NCBI RefSeq assembly: GCF_011170125.1
Contig: NZ_BLLN01000002.1
Coordinates: 310,001-374,000, forward strand
DNA length: 64,000 bases
Direction: 5' to 3'
Origin: Streptomyces diastaticus subsp. diastaticus
GTDB lineage: Bacteria; Actinomycetota; Actinomycetes; Streptomycetales; Streptomycetaceae
The notes beneath the pieces were generated by a model. It searched no databases. It saw only the letters and a list, made by a program, of their open reading frames with translations, and was not told where the DNA came from. Position numbers and translations under genes: made by a program. Position 1 is the stretch's first letter, and the number at the start of each line of letters is the position of its first letter. Of this stretch, positions 17,544-25,989 are shown piece after piece.

Positions 17544-18224
17544 ATGCGGGACGCGTACCACGAGGAACTGGACTCGATCGGCGACAGCCTGGTCGAGATG
17601 GCTCGGCTGGTCGGGTCGGCCATCGGTCGTGCCACGACGGCGATACTGGACGCCGATCTGAATCTGGCGGAGAGCGTGATCGCCGGCGACCAGAAGATCG
17701 ACGACCTCCAGCACGACCTGGAGGCCCGGGCCATCGCACTGCTGGCCCGCCAGCAGCCGGTGGCGACCGATCTGCGGATCGTCGTGACCAGCCTGAGGAT
17801 GAGCGCCGACCTGGAGCGCTCCGGCGACCTGGCGAAGCACGTGGCGAAGCAGGCACGGCTGCGCTTCCCCGACTCGCCGGTCCCCCGGGACCTGCACGCG
17901 ACGCTGCTGGAGATGGGGCAGCTCGCGCAGCGGCTGATGGCGAAGGCGGCCGAGGTGATCATCACCAAGGACGTCGACCTCGCGCTCCAGCTGGAGACCG
18001 ACGACGACGAGATGGACCTGCTGCACCGCACGCTCTTCCAGCACCTGATGGACGACCGCTGGAAGCACGGCGTGGAGACGGCCGTCGACGTGACACTGCT
18101 CGGCCGCTACTACGAGCGGTTCGCCGACCACGCCGTCTCGGTCGCCAACCGGGTCGTCTACCTGGTGACCGGCGAGCACGCCGACGACATCCAGACGCCG
18201 GGGGTGCCGGTCGAGGGCGTGTAG
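17544..18224 (+). CDS. phoU: Phosphate signalling protein PhoU
   Basis: 226 residues forming two repeats of a three-helix bundle, each with an E/DxxxD metal-binding pattern (LNLAESVIAGDQKIDDLQ; LRMSADLERSGDLAKHV; YYERFADHAVSVANRV). PhoU links the Pst transporter to PhoR and dampens the response when phosphate is plentiful. GGGAG is placed just before the ATG at 17544. It is divergent from phoR across a PHO box and is followed by its own terminator. Confidence 0.95.
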   Translation: MRDAYHEELDSIGDSLVEMARLVGSAIGRATTAILDADLNLAESVIAGDQKIDDLQHDLEARAIALLARQQPVATDLRIVVTSLRMSADLERSGDLAKHVAKQARLRFPDSPVPRDLHATLLEMGQLAQRLMAKAAEVIITKDVDLALQLETDDDEMDLLHRTLFQHLMDDRWKHGVETAVDVTLLGRYYERFADHAVSVANRVVYLVTGEHADDIQTPGVPVEGV

Positions 18225-18289
18225 CCCGACAGCCCCGACGCACGGCGAGGCCCCTCACGGGGCGCGCCGGGTGGCAGCCGGGCGGACGC

Positions 18290-18323
18290 GAGGGGCGGGG
18301 TGCCCATCGGCGCCCCGCCCCTC
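18290..18323 (+). terminator. phoU terminator
   Basis: An 11-bp perfect stem (18290-18300 with 18313-18323), extended inward by 4 weaker pairs, lies 66 bases after the phoU stop. Confidence 0.7.
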
Positions 18324-18656
18324 CCGTCACTTCCGCGCCCCGGCGACCCTCCTGCCCCACCGGTCCCGCGCGGTGGTGCGAGCGGGCGCACCGGCGTGCG
18401 GCCCCCTCACGCCCCACGCCCATGTGCGCCGTTGATGCGCCCACCGGTCGCGGCGTCCAATGAGAGAGCGGTACGGCTCCGCGCCGTACGCGGCGCCGTC
18501 TGTACGGCCCAAGCCGCCCGGACCTCCCGCGCGGCCCCGCCGCGCCGCACCGCACGCTGTCCGCCAGATCCGGACGCGCATCCGGCCGGCGCACCGCCAT
18601 CGAGCGGGCGCCCGGGCCGGGAGCGCCGTCCGCCTGTGACCCGTGAAGGGAACGCC
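18324..18656. other. Upstream region of the Cys-rich peptide gene
   Basis: About 330 bases without a gene. Three GTACGGC/GCCGTAC words (18471, 18483, 18502) form a 7-5-7 inverted repeat plus one direct copy and may be a regulator site for the following gene. No other structure was noted. Confidence 0.35.
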
Positions 18657-18824
18657 ATGGCCCAGGCCCGCACACCCGAGACCTCCCAGGAACAGCGCGT
18701 CCGCCCCGCCACCCGCCGCGACCTGCCACGCCTCGTCCTGCTGGGCGCCTGCGGCTGCGGCTCAAGCTGCGGCTGCGGCTGCCAGTCCGGCGGTTCGTGC
18801 CAGTGCGGGGGCGGCTGCGGCTGA
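18657..18824 (+). CDS. Cys-rich 55-residue peptide, metallothionein-like or RiPP-precursor-like
   Basis: 55 residues. The N-terminal 31 residues are Cys-free and hydrophilic up to PRLVLLGA; the last 24 hold eight Cys (32, 34, 38, 40, 42, 48, 50, 54) separated only by Gly, Ser and Gln. AGGGA lies 7 bases before the ATG, and a 15-bp hairpin begins 20 bases after the stop, so it looks like a real monocistronic unit rather than chance. The CGCG-type spacing suits metal-thiolate clusters. The leader-plus-core layout also suits a ribosomal peptide precursor, but no modifying enzyme is nearby. No family was recognised. Confidence 0.65.
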   Translation: MAQARTPETSQEQRVRPATRRDLPRLVLLGACGCGSSCGCGCQSGGSCQCGGGCG

Positions 18825-18844
18825 CACCGCCACCGCGCCCACAC

Positions 18845-18888
18845 CCGCGGGCCCGCGCCTCCGGTGACACCCGGGCGCGGGCCCGCGG
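18845..18888 (+). terminator. Terminator of the Cys-rich peptide gene
   Basis: A perfect 15-bp stem (18845-18859 with 18874-18888), each arm itself GC-palindromic, 20 bases after the stop. Confidence 0.7.
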
Positions 18889-18914
18889 ACGTGCGCAGGC
18901 GTACGCTGGAATAA

Positions 18915-18930
18915 CTGGACAAACGTCCAG
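18915..18930. promoter_or_regulatory. Palindromic operator of the SMR/TetR operon
   Basis: CTGGAC-AAAC-GTCCAG, a perfect 6-4-6 palindrome about 70 bases before the SMR gene, just after a TACGCT -10-like element (18902). It is the likely binding site of the TetR protein encoded downstream. Confidence 0.65.
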
Positions 18931-19000
18931 GTTGTTCTCGGCCGGAGGCGCCCGCCTCCTACGTACTCGCACCATCCCGCGAACGGAACGGAGCATCACG

Positions 19001-19324
19001 ATGACGTGGGTCCTGCTGGCGTGCGCGATCCTCGCCGAGGTCACGGCGACGATCTCCCTGCGACTCTCCGAGGGGTTCTCGAAGATCGCCCCGTCGGTCG
19101 TCGTGGTCGTCGGCTACCTCACCGCCTTCACCCTGCTGGCCCTGGTCCTCAAGCGCGGCATGGCCATCGGCATCGCCTACGGCATCTGGGCCGCCGCGGG
19201 TGTCGCCCTGGTCGCCCTGATCGGCGCGGCCTTCCTCGGGGACAGCCTGACCCCGGTCCAGTACGGCGGCCTGGCTCTCGTCGCCGTCGGCGTCGTCGCC
19301 CTGGAGGCGGGCGGTGCCCACTGA
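19001..19324 (+). CDS. Small multidrug resistance (EmrE-type) efflux protein
   Basis: 107 residues with four membrane segments. The membrane-embedded Glu13 of segment 1 (CAILAEVTATISLR) is the proton/substrate-coupling residue of the SMR family, and YGIWAAAGVALVALIG matches segment 3 of EmrE-like pumps rather than guanidinium exporters. It works as an antiparallel dimer exporting cationic lipophilic compounds. GGAG lies about 8 bases before the ATG. The next gene, a TetR regulator, overlaps by 11 bases, which suggests substrate-induced expression. Confidence 0.92.
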   Translation: MTWVLLACAILAEVTATISLRLSEGFSKIAPSVVVVVGYLTAFTLLALVLKRGMAIGIAYGIWAAAGVALVALIGAAFLGDSLTPVQYGGLALVAVGVVALEAGGAH

Positions 19325-19883
19325 CCCCGGACCCGGCGGCGCCGAGACGGACGGACGCAGGGCACGCGGCGCGGAGACCCGGCGCCACCTGCTCGACGCG
19401 ACGGTCCGGGTGATCGAACGCGACGGCGTCACCGGGGTCACCCACCGCGCCGTCGCCGCCGAGGCGGGCGTCACCAAGTCGGTCGCGTCCTACCACTACC
19501 CGGCCGTCGACGACCTGCTCACCGCCGCCCTGCGCGACAGCTCCGACGCCTACGCCCGCGACCTCTCCGCCCGCCTCCCCGAGGGCTACGGCCTGGCCGA
19601 CCTGGCCGCCCACCTCACCGCCTGCCAGGAGGAGAACCGCTCCCGCGCCCTCGCCGAGTACGAGCTGTACCTCCAGGCGGCCCGCCGCCCCGCCCTGCGT
19701 CCGGCGGCCGCCCGCTGGACCGACGTCCTCACCGAACTGACCGCCCCCTTCACCACCGACCCCGCCACCGTCACCACCCTCACCGCGACCCTGGACGGCC
19801 TCTTCCTCCAGTCCCTCCTGCGCGACGAACCGGTGGACGCGGGACGGGTCGAGGAGGCGATGCGCCGGGTCATCGGCACATGA
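19314..19883 (+). CDS. TetR family regulator of the SMR pump
   Basis: 189 residues from the GTG at 19314, with GGAGG 6 bases upstream inside the SMR gene. The N-terminal HTH (about 20-65: RRHLLDATVRVIERDGVTGVTHRAVAAEAGV) includes the family's YHYP recognition-helix end (SVASYHYPAVDDLL). The C-terminal ligand domain resembles TetR_C groups with AEYELYLQAARRP. It is co-translated with the pump and likely represses the operon through the palindrome at 18915-18930. Confidence 0.9.
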   Translation: MPTDPGPGGAETDGRRARGAETRRHLLDATVRVIERDGVTGVTHRAVAAEAGVTKSVASYHYPAVDDLLTAALRDSSDAYARDLSARLPEGYGLADLAAHLTACQEENRSRALAEYELYLQAARRPALRPAAARWTDVLTELTAPFTTDPATVTTLTATLDGLFLQSLLRDEPVDAGRVEEAMRRVIGT

Positions 19884-19893
19884 CCCGAGGGGC

Positions 19894-20565
19894 TCACCCC
19901 GGTCGGCCGGCCCTCCCCGCCCCCGTCCTCCGCCGGACCAGCTCCCGCGCCTCCTCCGGCAGCGCCTGCGCCGGCGACAGCCGTGCCAGCAGCTCCGGTT
20001 CGCGCGTCAGCGCCCGGAAGGCGAGCGCCACCGTCACCTCGTGCCCGGGCCGGTGCACGATCTCCACGGGGTCCCCGGCACGCACCTCGCCCTCCGCCAC
20101 CACCCGCAGGTACGCCCCCGGCTCGGCCGCCACCGTGAACTCCCTGATCCACCCCTCCCGCGCCAGCCAGCCCTGGAAGGTCCCGCACGGCACCCGGGGC
20201 ACCGCCACCTCCAGCACCACATCCGCCCCGATCCGCCAGCGCTCGCCGATCAGCGCGCCGTTGACGTCGACCCCGCGCGTCGTCAGGTTCTCCCCGAACA
20301 CACCCCCCGCCAACGGCCGCCCCAACACGCCCTCCCACCGGTCGAGGTCCTCCCGCGCGTACGCGTACACCGCCTGATCGGCACCCCCGTGGTGCTTCAC
20401 GTCGTACGCCCGGTCCCCCGCCAGCCCGACCCGTCCGTCGCCCTTGGGCCCCGGTGCGGTCACCGCCACCGGTCCCTCGACGGGTCGCTTGTCGATCCCC
20501 GTGGCCGCCAGGCCCTTCCACGGGTTGAGGCGGGGCACGCCGACGTTCACCGAGAGCAGTTCCAT
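19894..20565 (-). CDS. MOSC domain protein (YiiM-like)
   Basis: 223 residues from the ATG at 20565. The sequence fits the MOSC beta-barrel: VGLAGDRAYDVKHHGGADQAVYAYAREDL, GVFGENLTTRG, GERWRIGADVVLEV and the Cys-containing VPRVPCGTFQGWL, followed by the short C-terminal helical 3-alpha domain (from about 165). MOSC proteins bind molybdenum cofactor through the Cys or transfer sulfur, and YiiM relatives reduce N-hydroxylated compounds. Convergent with the TetR gene, only 10 bases apart. Confidence 0.9.
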   Translation of the reverse strand: MELLSVNVGVPRLNPWKGLAATGIDKRPVEGPVAVTAPGPKGDGRVGLAGDRAYDVKHHGGADQAVYAYAREDLDRWEGVLGRPLAGGVFGENLTTRGVDVNGALIGERWRIGADVVLEVAVPRVPCGTFQGWLAREGWIREFTVAAEPGAYLRVVAEGEVRAGDPVEIVHRPGHEVTVALAFRALTREPELLARLSPAQALPEEARELVRRRTGAGRAGRPG

Positions 20566-20609
20566 ACCCGGAACGCTAGGCACACCCCGCCCCCCACGGC
20601 CACGGAATT

Positions 20610-20636
20610 ACGCGCGCCCGCCCACCGGGCGCGCGT
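20610..20636. terminator. Hairpin after the secreted DUF4232-like gene
   Basis: A perfect 11-bp stem (20610-20620 with 20626-20636) and 5-base loop lie just downstream of the stop at 20647 and upstream of the MOSC gene. Confidence 0.65.
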
Positions 20637-20646
20637 ACTCCGGGCG

Positions 20647-21162
20647 TCAGCCGACCCCGACGGCCTCGTCGGCCGCCCGCGCCGATCCCTTCCACCACGA
20701 ACTCACCGGCTCCCACACCTCCACATACCTCCCGGCCCCCAACTCCCGCGCCGAGAACGTCCGCCCGGAGTGCGAGGGGTCCCCCGCCACCGTCACACCA
20801 CCGACCCGCCGGACCTCCCCGTCCGCCCCCACGGTCCGCACCGTGGCGTACGCCGTCTCCCCCGCCCCCAGCCGGTACGGCCCGCTCTCCCCCGCCGGCA
20901 CGTGCTGAGCGGGCCCGTCCAGTTCCCCGAAGCTGACGGTGGGCAGCCGGTCCACGACACAGGTCCGACGGGCCTGGTTGGTCACGGTGATCCGGACGAC
21001 GGTCCTGTCCTGGGCGTCGGCCTTGGCACCGACCTCCACGGCGAAGGCCCGGCAGGTGGCCAGCGGGGCACGGTCGGCGGTGGTGGCGGCCCCGGCCTGA
21101 GGGGCGACGGCGACGAGCGCCGCGCACGCGGACGCCAGAGCGGGCAGTGGACGGACACGCAT
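20647..21162 (-). CDS. Secreted DUF4232-like protein
   Basis: 171 residues from the ATG at 21162 (GGGGG about 8 bases upstream). A signal peptide (1-25, ending AGA-AT) is cleaved, leaving an exported domain with two Cys (LATCRAF; RRTCVVDRLPTV) that probably form a disulphide, and repeated beta-strand patterns (VRITVTNQARRTC; GETAYATVRTV). The pattern resembles DUF4232 secreted proteins of actinomycetes, whose function is unknown. Confidence 0.65.
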   Translation of the reverse strand: MRVRPLPALASACAALVAVAPQAGAATTADRAPLATCRAFAVEVGAKADAQDRTVVRITVTNQARRTCVVDRLPTVSFGELDGPAQHVPAGESGPYRLGAGETAYATVRTVGADGEVRRVGGVTVAGDPSHSGRTFSARELGAGRYVEVWEPVSSWWKGSARAADEAVGVG

Positions 21163-21368
21163 GGTGTGACCCCCTGTCTCGAAACCCGCCCGGAGCAGGC
21201 GCCCACGGGCGTTTCTGGTCAGTCTGACCGGGCGGGAGCGCAGGAGGTTGTAGCGACTCCACGCCGGTGTCCGCCCGGGCCCCCGCTTCACCCGCCCGAG
21301 CAACGCGGCCGGCCCCGGGACGCACCGGACCTGCCACGCCCGCTCCCGGAAACCACCTCGCCCAAGCA

Positions 21369-21409
21369 TCAGGCCCCCGCCCCCGAAGACTCCGGGGACG
21401 AGGGCCTGA
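21369..21409 (-). terminator. gpmA terminator
   Basis: TCAGGCCC (21369-21376) pairs with GGGCCTGA (21402-21409), with an inner C-rich/G-rich stem. It starts 10 bases after the gpmA stop. Confidence 0.65.
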
Positions 21410-21419
21410 GCGCTGCCGC

Positions 21420-22181
21420 CTACTTCTTCTTGCCCTGGTTCTTCACAGCCTCGATGGCGGCCGCGGCCGCCTCCGGGTCCAGGTAGGTGCCGCCGGGGTT
21501 GAGGGGGCGGAAGTTCTCGTCCAGTTCGTACGAGAGCGGGATGCCCGTCGGGATGTTGAGGCCCGGGATGTCGGCGTCGGAGACCTGGTCGAGGTGCTTG
21601 ACCAGGGCGCGGAGGCTGTTGCCGTGGGCGGCGACGAGGACCGTGCGGTCTTCGAGGAGATCGGGGACGATCGCGTCGTACCAGTACGGGAGCATCCGCT
21701 CGACGACCTGGAGGAGGGCCTCCGTGCGGGGGCGGGCCTCCGGGGGGATGACCGCGTAGCGCGGGTCGTGGAACTGGGACCACTCGGCGTCGGGGGCCAG
21801 CGGCGGGGGCGGGGTGTCGAAGGAGCGGCGCCAGAGCATGAACTGCTCCTCGCCGAACTCCTCGAGGGTCTGTGCCTTGTCCTTGCCCTGGAGGGCGCCG
21901 TAGTGGCGCTCGTTCAGCCGCCAGGAGCGGTGGACGGGGATCCAGAGGCGGTCGGCGGACTCCAGGGCGAGCTGCGCCGTGCGGATGGCGCGCTTCTGGA
22001 GCGAGGTGTGTACGACGTCGGGGAGGAGCCCGGCGGCCGCCAGCAGCTCGCCGCCGCGTACAGCCTCCTTCTCGCCCTTCTCGGTGAGGTTGACGTCCAC
22101 CCAGCCGGTGAACAGGTTCTTCGCGTTCCACTCGCTCTCGCCGTGGCGGAGGAGGATCAGCTTGTACGGTGCGTCGGCCAT
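21420..22181 (-). CDS. gpmA: 2,3-bisphosphoglycerate-dependent phosphoglycerate mutase
   Basis: 253 residues, the family length. The catalytic phospho-His is His13 ([18 protein letters not shown]), the second His lies in [17 protein letters not shown], and [14 protein letters not shown] and [15 protein letters not shown] are signature blocks. It interconverts 3- and 2-phosphoglycerate in glycolysis. It is divergent from the MFS gene at 22317, with a GGTGAAA/TTTCACC inverted pair (22232 and 22285) in the gap. Confidence 0.95.
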   Translation of the reverse strand: MADAPYKLILLRHGESEWNAKNLFTGWVDVNLTEKGEKEAVRGGELLAAAGLLPDVVHTSLQKRAIRTAQLALESADRLWIPVHRSWRLNERHYGALQGKDKAQTLEEFGEEQFMLWRRSFDTPPPPLAPDAEWSQFHDPRYAVIPPEARPRTEALLQVVERMLPYWYDAIVPDLLEDRTVLVAAHGNSLRALVKHLDQVSDADIPGLNIPTGIPLSYELDENFRPLNPGGTYLDPEAAAAAIEAVKNQGKKK

Positions 22182-22316
22182 GGGCCCGAGCGTAATCCAA
22201 GCTCAGGGGGGCGGGCGCGCGCGGACCACTGGGTGAAAAGCGATGGCAGGCGGGGTGGCGCCAGACGTAATATGCGCTGACCTCTTTCACCGCTTACCGT
22301 ACGCGGAGCCGCGATC

Positions 22317-23672
22317 ATGCCCGTGCCGTCCCTGCCGTCGCCTTCCTCGCTCCTCCCCCGGGCGGTCCGCACCGCCGTGCGGCGCAGCGTCTCGGGACTG
22401 CCCCGGGAGTTCTGGTGGCTGTGGACGAGCACGCTCGTCAACCGGCTGGGCGGGTTCGTCGCCACCTTCATGGCGCTGTACCTGACGCTGGAGCGCGGGC
22501 ACTCGGCCTCGTACGCGGGCCTCGTCGCGGCTCTGCACGGGCTCGGCGGGGTGGTCTCCTCGCTGGTCGCGGGGGTGCTGACGGACCGGCTCGGCCGACG
22601 GCCCACGATGCTCGTCGCGCAGGTGTCGACGGCCCTGTCGGTGGCGCTGCTCGGTTTCATGACGCACCCGGTGGCGATCGCCGCCGTCGCCTTCCTGGTC
22701 GGCGCCTCGATGAACGCGAGCCGTCCCGCGGTGCAGGCGATGATGGCCGACATCGTGCGGCCCGAGGACCGGGTGCGGGCCTTCTCGCTCAACTACTGGG
22801 CCATCAACCTCGGCTTCGCCGTGTCGGCGATGGCGGCCGGGTTCATCGCGCAGTACAGCTACCTCGCCGGGTTCCTCGGCGAGGCGGTGATGACGCTGAC
22901 CTGCGCGATCCTCGTCTTCGTCAAGCTGCCGGAGTCCCGGCCCGAGCGGTCGGCGCAGGAGCAGGGCGCCGAGGACGCGGTGAGCCTGGTGACGGTCTTG
23001 CGCGACGGGCGGTTCATGGGCGTGGTCGGGCTGTCGTTCCTGGCCGCGCTTCTCTTCCAGCAGGGGGCGGTGGGGCTGCCGGTGGCGATGGGCCGCGAGG
23101 GGTTCAGTCCGGCCGACTACGGCCTGGTCATCGCGGTGAACGGCGTGCTGATCGTGGCGCTCCAGATCCCCGTCACGCGGTTCATCGAGCACCGGGACGC
23201 GGGACGGCTGCTGACGCTCTCCACGCTGCTCGCCGGGTACGGCTTCGGGCTGACCGCCTTCGCCGGGTCGGTCGGGGTCTTCGCGCTGACCGTCTGCGTC
23301 TGGACCCTCGCCGAGATCATCAACGCGCCGACCCAGACCAGCCTGGTCGTCCGCCTCTCCCCGGTCCACGGACGCGGCCGCTACCAGGGCATGTACACGC
23401 TGTCCTGGGCGGTCGCGGCGATGGTGGCGCCGCTGATGTCCGGCGTCGTCCTGGACCGGTGGGGCGCGGCCTGGCTGTGGGGCGCCTGCGCCGTCATCGG
23501 GACGGTCGCGGCCGGCGGGTACTGGCTGCTCGTCCGGGGGCTCGGCGAGGAGAGCCGGACCACGCCCGCCGCGACCGGCTCGGTCCCGCCGGCCCCCGAG
23601 CCGGCGGTGGAGCCGGCGACACCGCGGCCGGACGGGGAGCGGGAGCAGGACGCGCTGCGCAAGGCGGTGTGA
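22317..23672 (+). CDS. MFS transporter, multidrug type
   Basis: 451 residues, about 12 membrane segments. The MFS signature after segment 2 is clear (GVLTDRLGRRPTMLV), as is motif C-like GFMTHPVAIAAVAFLVGAS. Residues 1-30 and the last ~45 are cytoplasmic and hydrophilic, the tail being Pro/Glu-rich. The pattern resembles MdtH/YttB-type drug carriers; the substrate is unknown. A TAATAT at 22268 could be the -10 box. Confidence 0.85.
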   Translation: MPVPSLPSPSSLLPRAVRTAVRRSVSGLPREFWWLWTSTLVNRLGGFVATFMALYLTLERGHSASYAGLVAALHGLGGVVSSLVAGVLTDRLGRRPTMLVAQVSTALSVALLGFMTHPVAIAAVAFLVGASMNASRPAVQAMMADIVRPEDRVRAFSLNYWAINLGFAVSAMAAGFIAQYSYLAGFLGEAVMTLTCAILVFVKLPESRPERSAQEQGAEDAVSLVTVLRDGRFMGVVGLSFLAALLFQQGAVGLPVAMGREGFSPADYGLVIAVNGVLIVALQIPVTRFIEHRDAGRLLTLSTLLAGYGFGLTAFAGSVGVFALTVCVWTLAEIINAPTQTSLVVRLSPVHGRGRYQGMYTLSWAVAAMVAPLMSGVVLDRWGAAWLWGACAVIGTVAAGGYWLLVRGLGEESRTTPAATGSVPPAPEPAVEPATPRPDGEREQDALRKAV

Positions 23673-23757
23673 GCGACGCGCCCCGCGCGCGGAGGTCCGG
23701 GCGGGCGGGGGCGGGGCGGCCGGGCGTCGGAGCAGGGCTCGGGGTGCGGGCGTCCGG

Positions 23758-24969
23758 TCAGGGCGCCACGATCCCCTCGCCGCCGACCGCGTCCGGCACG
23801 GTGGTCGTGCCGGTCCTGGTCAGACCGCCGTCGGGGCCGATGCGGTAGGTCTCGACGCCGCCGTTCTCGCTGGTCTGGACGTAGAGGTAGTCGCCCGCCG
23901 GGGAGACCGCCAGGTCGGTGGGGCCGGCGCCGGTGGCGGTGCGGCCGAGCGAGGTGAGGCGGCCGGAGGCGTCGACCTGGTAGGCGGTGAGGGCGTCGCT
24001 GCCGGCGTGGGAGACGTACACGGTGCCGCCGTTGCGGGCGATGCGGCCGGTGCCCATCTCGCCGGTGTCGGCGGTGTCGACGCGCCGTACGGTGTCGTCC
24101 TTCCACAGGGTGAAGGTGTCGACGGCGTTGGTGGCGTCGGCGACGACCAGGCGGCCGTCCTCGCCGGTGGTGAAGGCGAAGGGGGCGCTCGGCGCGAGGT
24201 CGTTGGTGACCGGTTCGGCGGAGAGCAGCCCGTCGTCGTCCACGTCGAAGACCTGGAGGGAGCCGTTGGCCTTGGTGGTGACGACCAGGCGGGAGCCGTC
24301 GTCGGTGAAGCCGACCTGGCCGGGGGTGCGGGTGTACTGGAGCGGCCCGCGGTCGGTGGAGAGGCCGAGTTCGCGGCGGCTGCCCGCGATCGGCTCCAGG
24401 CGGGGGCCGTCGATGGTGAAGCCCTGGACGGAGCCGCCGGTTCCGGCGTTGAGGACGTACGCGACGCCGTCGTGCACGGCGATGCTCGCGGGGAATCCGC
24501 CGCCGGACGGGGTGACCTGGCGGAGGGTCAGCTTCGCGCCGTCGACCTCGAAGACCGAGACGGTGCCGCTGCCGGAGTTGGCGGCGATGAGGATGCCCTC
24601 CCGCGGGTCGTACGCGAGGGAGCCCTGGGACGCCTGGTGGCCGTCGGCCTCGGCGCCGCGCAGGCGGCCGCCCTCGCCGCGCGTCTCGTAGCTGCCCTGT
24701 TCACGCAGGGTGCCGTCGGTGGTCCGGGTGTAGGCGACGACCTGGTTGCCCTTCTCCCCCGAGGTCTGCACGAAGACGACGTCGTGCGGCCCGGCGGTGC
24801 CCGCCTCGGTCTCCTCGCCGGGCACGGGCTGCCGCGCCACCGTGCCGACGGGCGCGGGAGCGGCCGAGGCGAGGGTGGCCGGTGTCGCGGCGCAGGCGGT
24901 CACGGCGGAGAGGGAGACGGCGGCCGCCTTGGCCGCCGCACGGGCGGGCTTGCTGGTGGGACGGAACAT
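23758..24969 (-). CDS. Secreted beta-propeller protein, lactonase/YncE-like
   Basis: 403 residues from the ATG at 24969 (AAAGGA about 9 bases upstream). A Tat/Sec-like signal with ASA-AP cleavage (around residue 34) is followed by seven WD-like repeats (for example GILIAANSGSGTVSVFEVDG; GDYLYVQTSENGGVETYRIG), each with the pattern small-hydrophobic strand, Gly-Ser-Gly turn, V-x-V-[FY]-x-[VI]. This is the 7-bladed propeller shared by 6-phosphogluconolactonase-like and YncE proteins. Export argues against a pentose phosphate role; ligand unknown. Confidence 0.75.
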   Translation of the reverse strand: MFRPTSKPARAAAKAAAVSLSAVTACAATPATLASAAPAPVGTVARQPVPGEETEAGTAGPHDVVFVQTSGEKGNQVVAYTRTTDGTLREQGSYETRGEGGRLRGAEADGHQASQGSLAYDPREGILIAANSGSGTVSVFEVDGAKLTLRQVTPSGGGFPASIAVHDGVAYVLNAGTGGSVQGFTIDGPRLEPIAGSRRELGLSTDRGPLQYTRTPGQVGFTDDGSRLVVTTKANGSLQVFDVDDDGLLSAEPVTNDLAPSAPFAFTTGEDGRLVVADATNAVDTFTLWKDDTVRRVDTADTGEMGTGRIARNGGTVYVSHAGSDALTAYQVDASGRLTSLGRTATGAGPTDLAVSPAGDYLYVQTSENGGVETYRIGPDGGLTRTGTTTVPDAVGGEGIVAP

Positions 24970-25455
24970 CGGTCGTCCTTTCCTACAGGGCCGACTGGAC
25001 GGTCCCGCCGGGCGGCCGGACCTGCCCTCACCCTCGGTACGCCCCCGGTGACCCGCCACTCGATCGGCTGCCTGGACGGGCCGTCCCGCGCCCCCGCGGC
25101 CTGGGCGGACGCGGGGCGCCGCACGGGCGACCGGGTGACGGGAGGGGCGCGGACGCCGGGTCGGGCGATTGAGCCTGTCGGGTGACGCGGGCGCGCGGCC
25201 GGCGGCGGGGCGGCTTCGCGCCCCGGGTGTCCGTGGCGCGGCCGCCCGGTGGTGCGCGGCGGACCTGGCCCGCGCCGGGTGCCGGTCGTACCGCGCCGAG
25301 GCACCGCTGCCGCGGCGGAAGGCGGGCTCGGGCCGACGGGGGCGCGGGGGCTGTGGCCGGCTCCCCGGGGGCGGGCGGTGCCGGCGCGGGCCGTGCCGGT
25401 CCGCCGCCTCGCCGTGCGGTCCCCGGTCACGGCCGCGTGACGGGCCGCCCCCGGT
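24970..25455. other. 486-base gap, no gene seen
   Basis: Between the beta-propeller gene and ybjN-like gene, both leftward. Very GC-rich with open frames in most phases, none with a ribosome site or recognisable protein. The right half should contain the terminator of the mshA-ybjN operon and the left half the propeller promoter (TAGGAA near 24983). Confidence 0.4.
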
Positions 25456-25989
25456 TCAGCGCGGGCCGCGCTCGATGAGGTGCTGGAACGCCTCCAGGTT
25501 CCGGGTGGACTCGCCGCGGGAGACGCGCCACTCGTACTCCTTGCGGATGGCGGTGGCGAAGCCCAGCTCCAGCAGGGTGTTGAAGGCGCCGTCGGAGGCT
25601 TCGAGGACGGTGCCGAGGAGCCGGTCGACCTCCTCGGGGGTGACGGCGGCCAGCGGGAGCTTGCCGGCGAGGTAGACGTCGCCGAGGGAGTCGACGGCGT
25701 AGCCGACGCCGTACAGCTTGAGGTTCTTCTCCAGGAGCCAGCGGTGGACGGCCTCGTGGTTCTCGTCGGGGCGGCGGACGACGAAGGCGTTCACCGAGAG
25801 CGAGTGCCCGCCGAGGATGAACGAGACGGTCGTCCACAGTTTGCGGCTGCCGGGCAGCTTGACGACGTAGTGGCCGGGCCGCGGGCTCTCCCACTCCAGC
25901 TCGGCACTGTCGAACGCGCCCTGGAGGACCCGCCGGTGGGCGGACGCGTCCGGGGTCTCGCGGGCCTGGTGGGACGGGGTGTCAGCCAT
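25456..25989 (-). CDS. YbjN domain protein coupled to mshA
   Basis: 177 residues. The YbjN fold is visible: [57 protein letters not shown], then [22 protein letters not shown]. YbjN proteins resemble type III secretion chaperones and have been described as sensory transduction regulators; the role in actinobacteria is unknown. Its ATG at 25989 overlaps the mshA stop by 8 bases, so it is co-translated with mycothiol glycosyltransferase, a conserved Streptomyces arrangement. Confidence 0.85.
   Translation of the reverse strand: MADTPSHQARETPDASAHRRVLQGAFDSAELEWESPRPGHYVVKLPGSRKLWTTVSFILGGHSLSVNAFVVRRPDENHEAVHRWLLEKNLKLYGVGYAVDSLGDVYLAGKLPLAAVTPEEVDRLLGTVLEASDGAFNTLLELGFATAIRKEYEWRVSRGESTRNLEAFQHLIERGPR

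Noticed and set aside
18643..18867. Alternative frame across the Cys-rich peptide gene
   Set aside because: It lacks a separate ribosome site, runs into the terminator and is Pro/Ala-rich noise; the Cys-rich frame fits the ribosome site and terminator.
22232..22291. GGTGAAA ... TTTCACC inverted pair between gpmA and the MFS gene
   Set aside because: A spacing of 46 bases is too wide for one dimer site, and 7-base pairs occur by chance; noted only in the gpmA entry.
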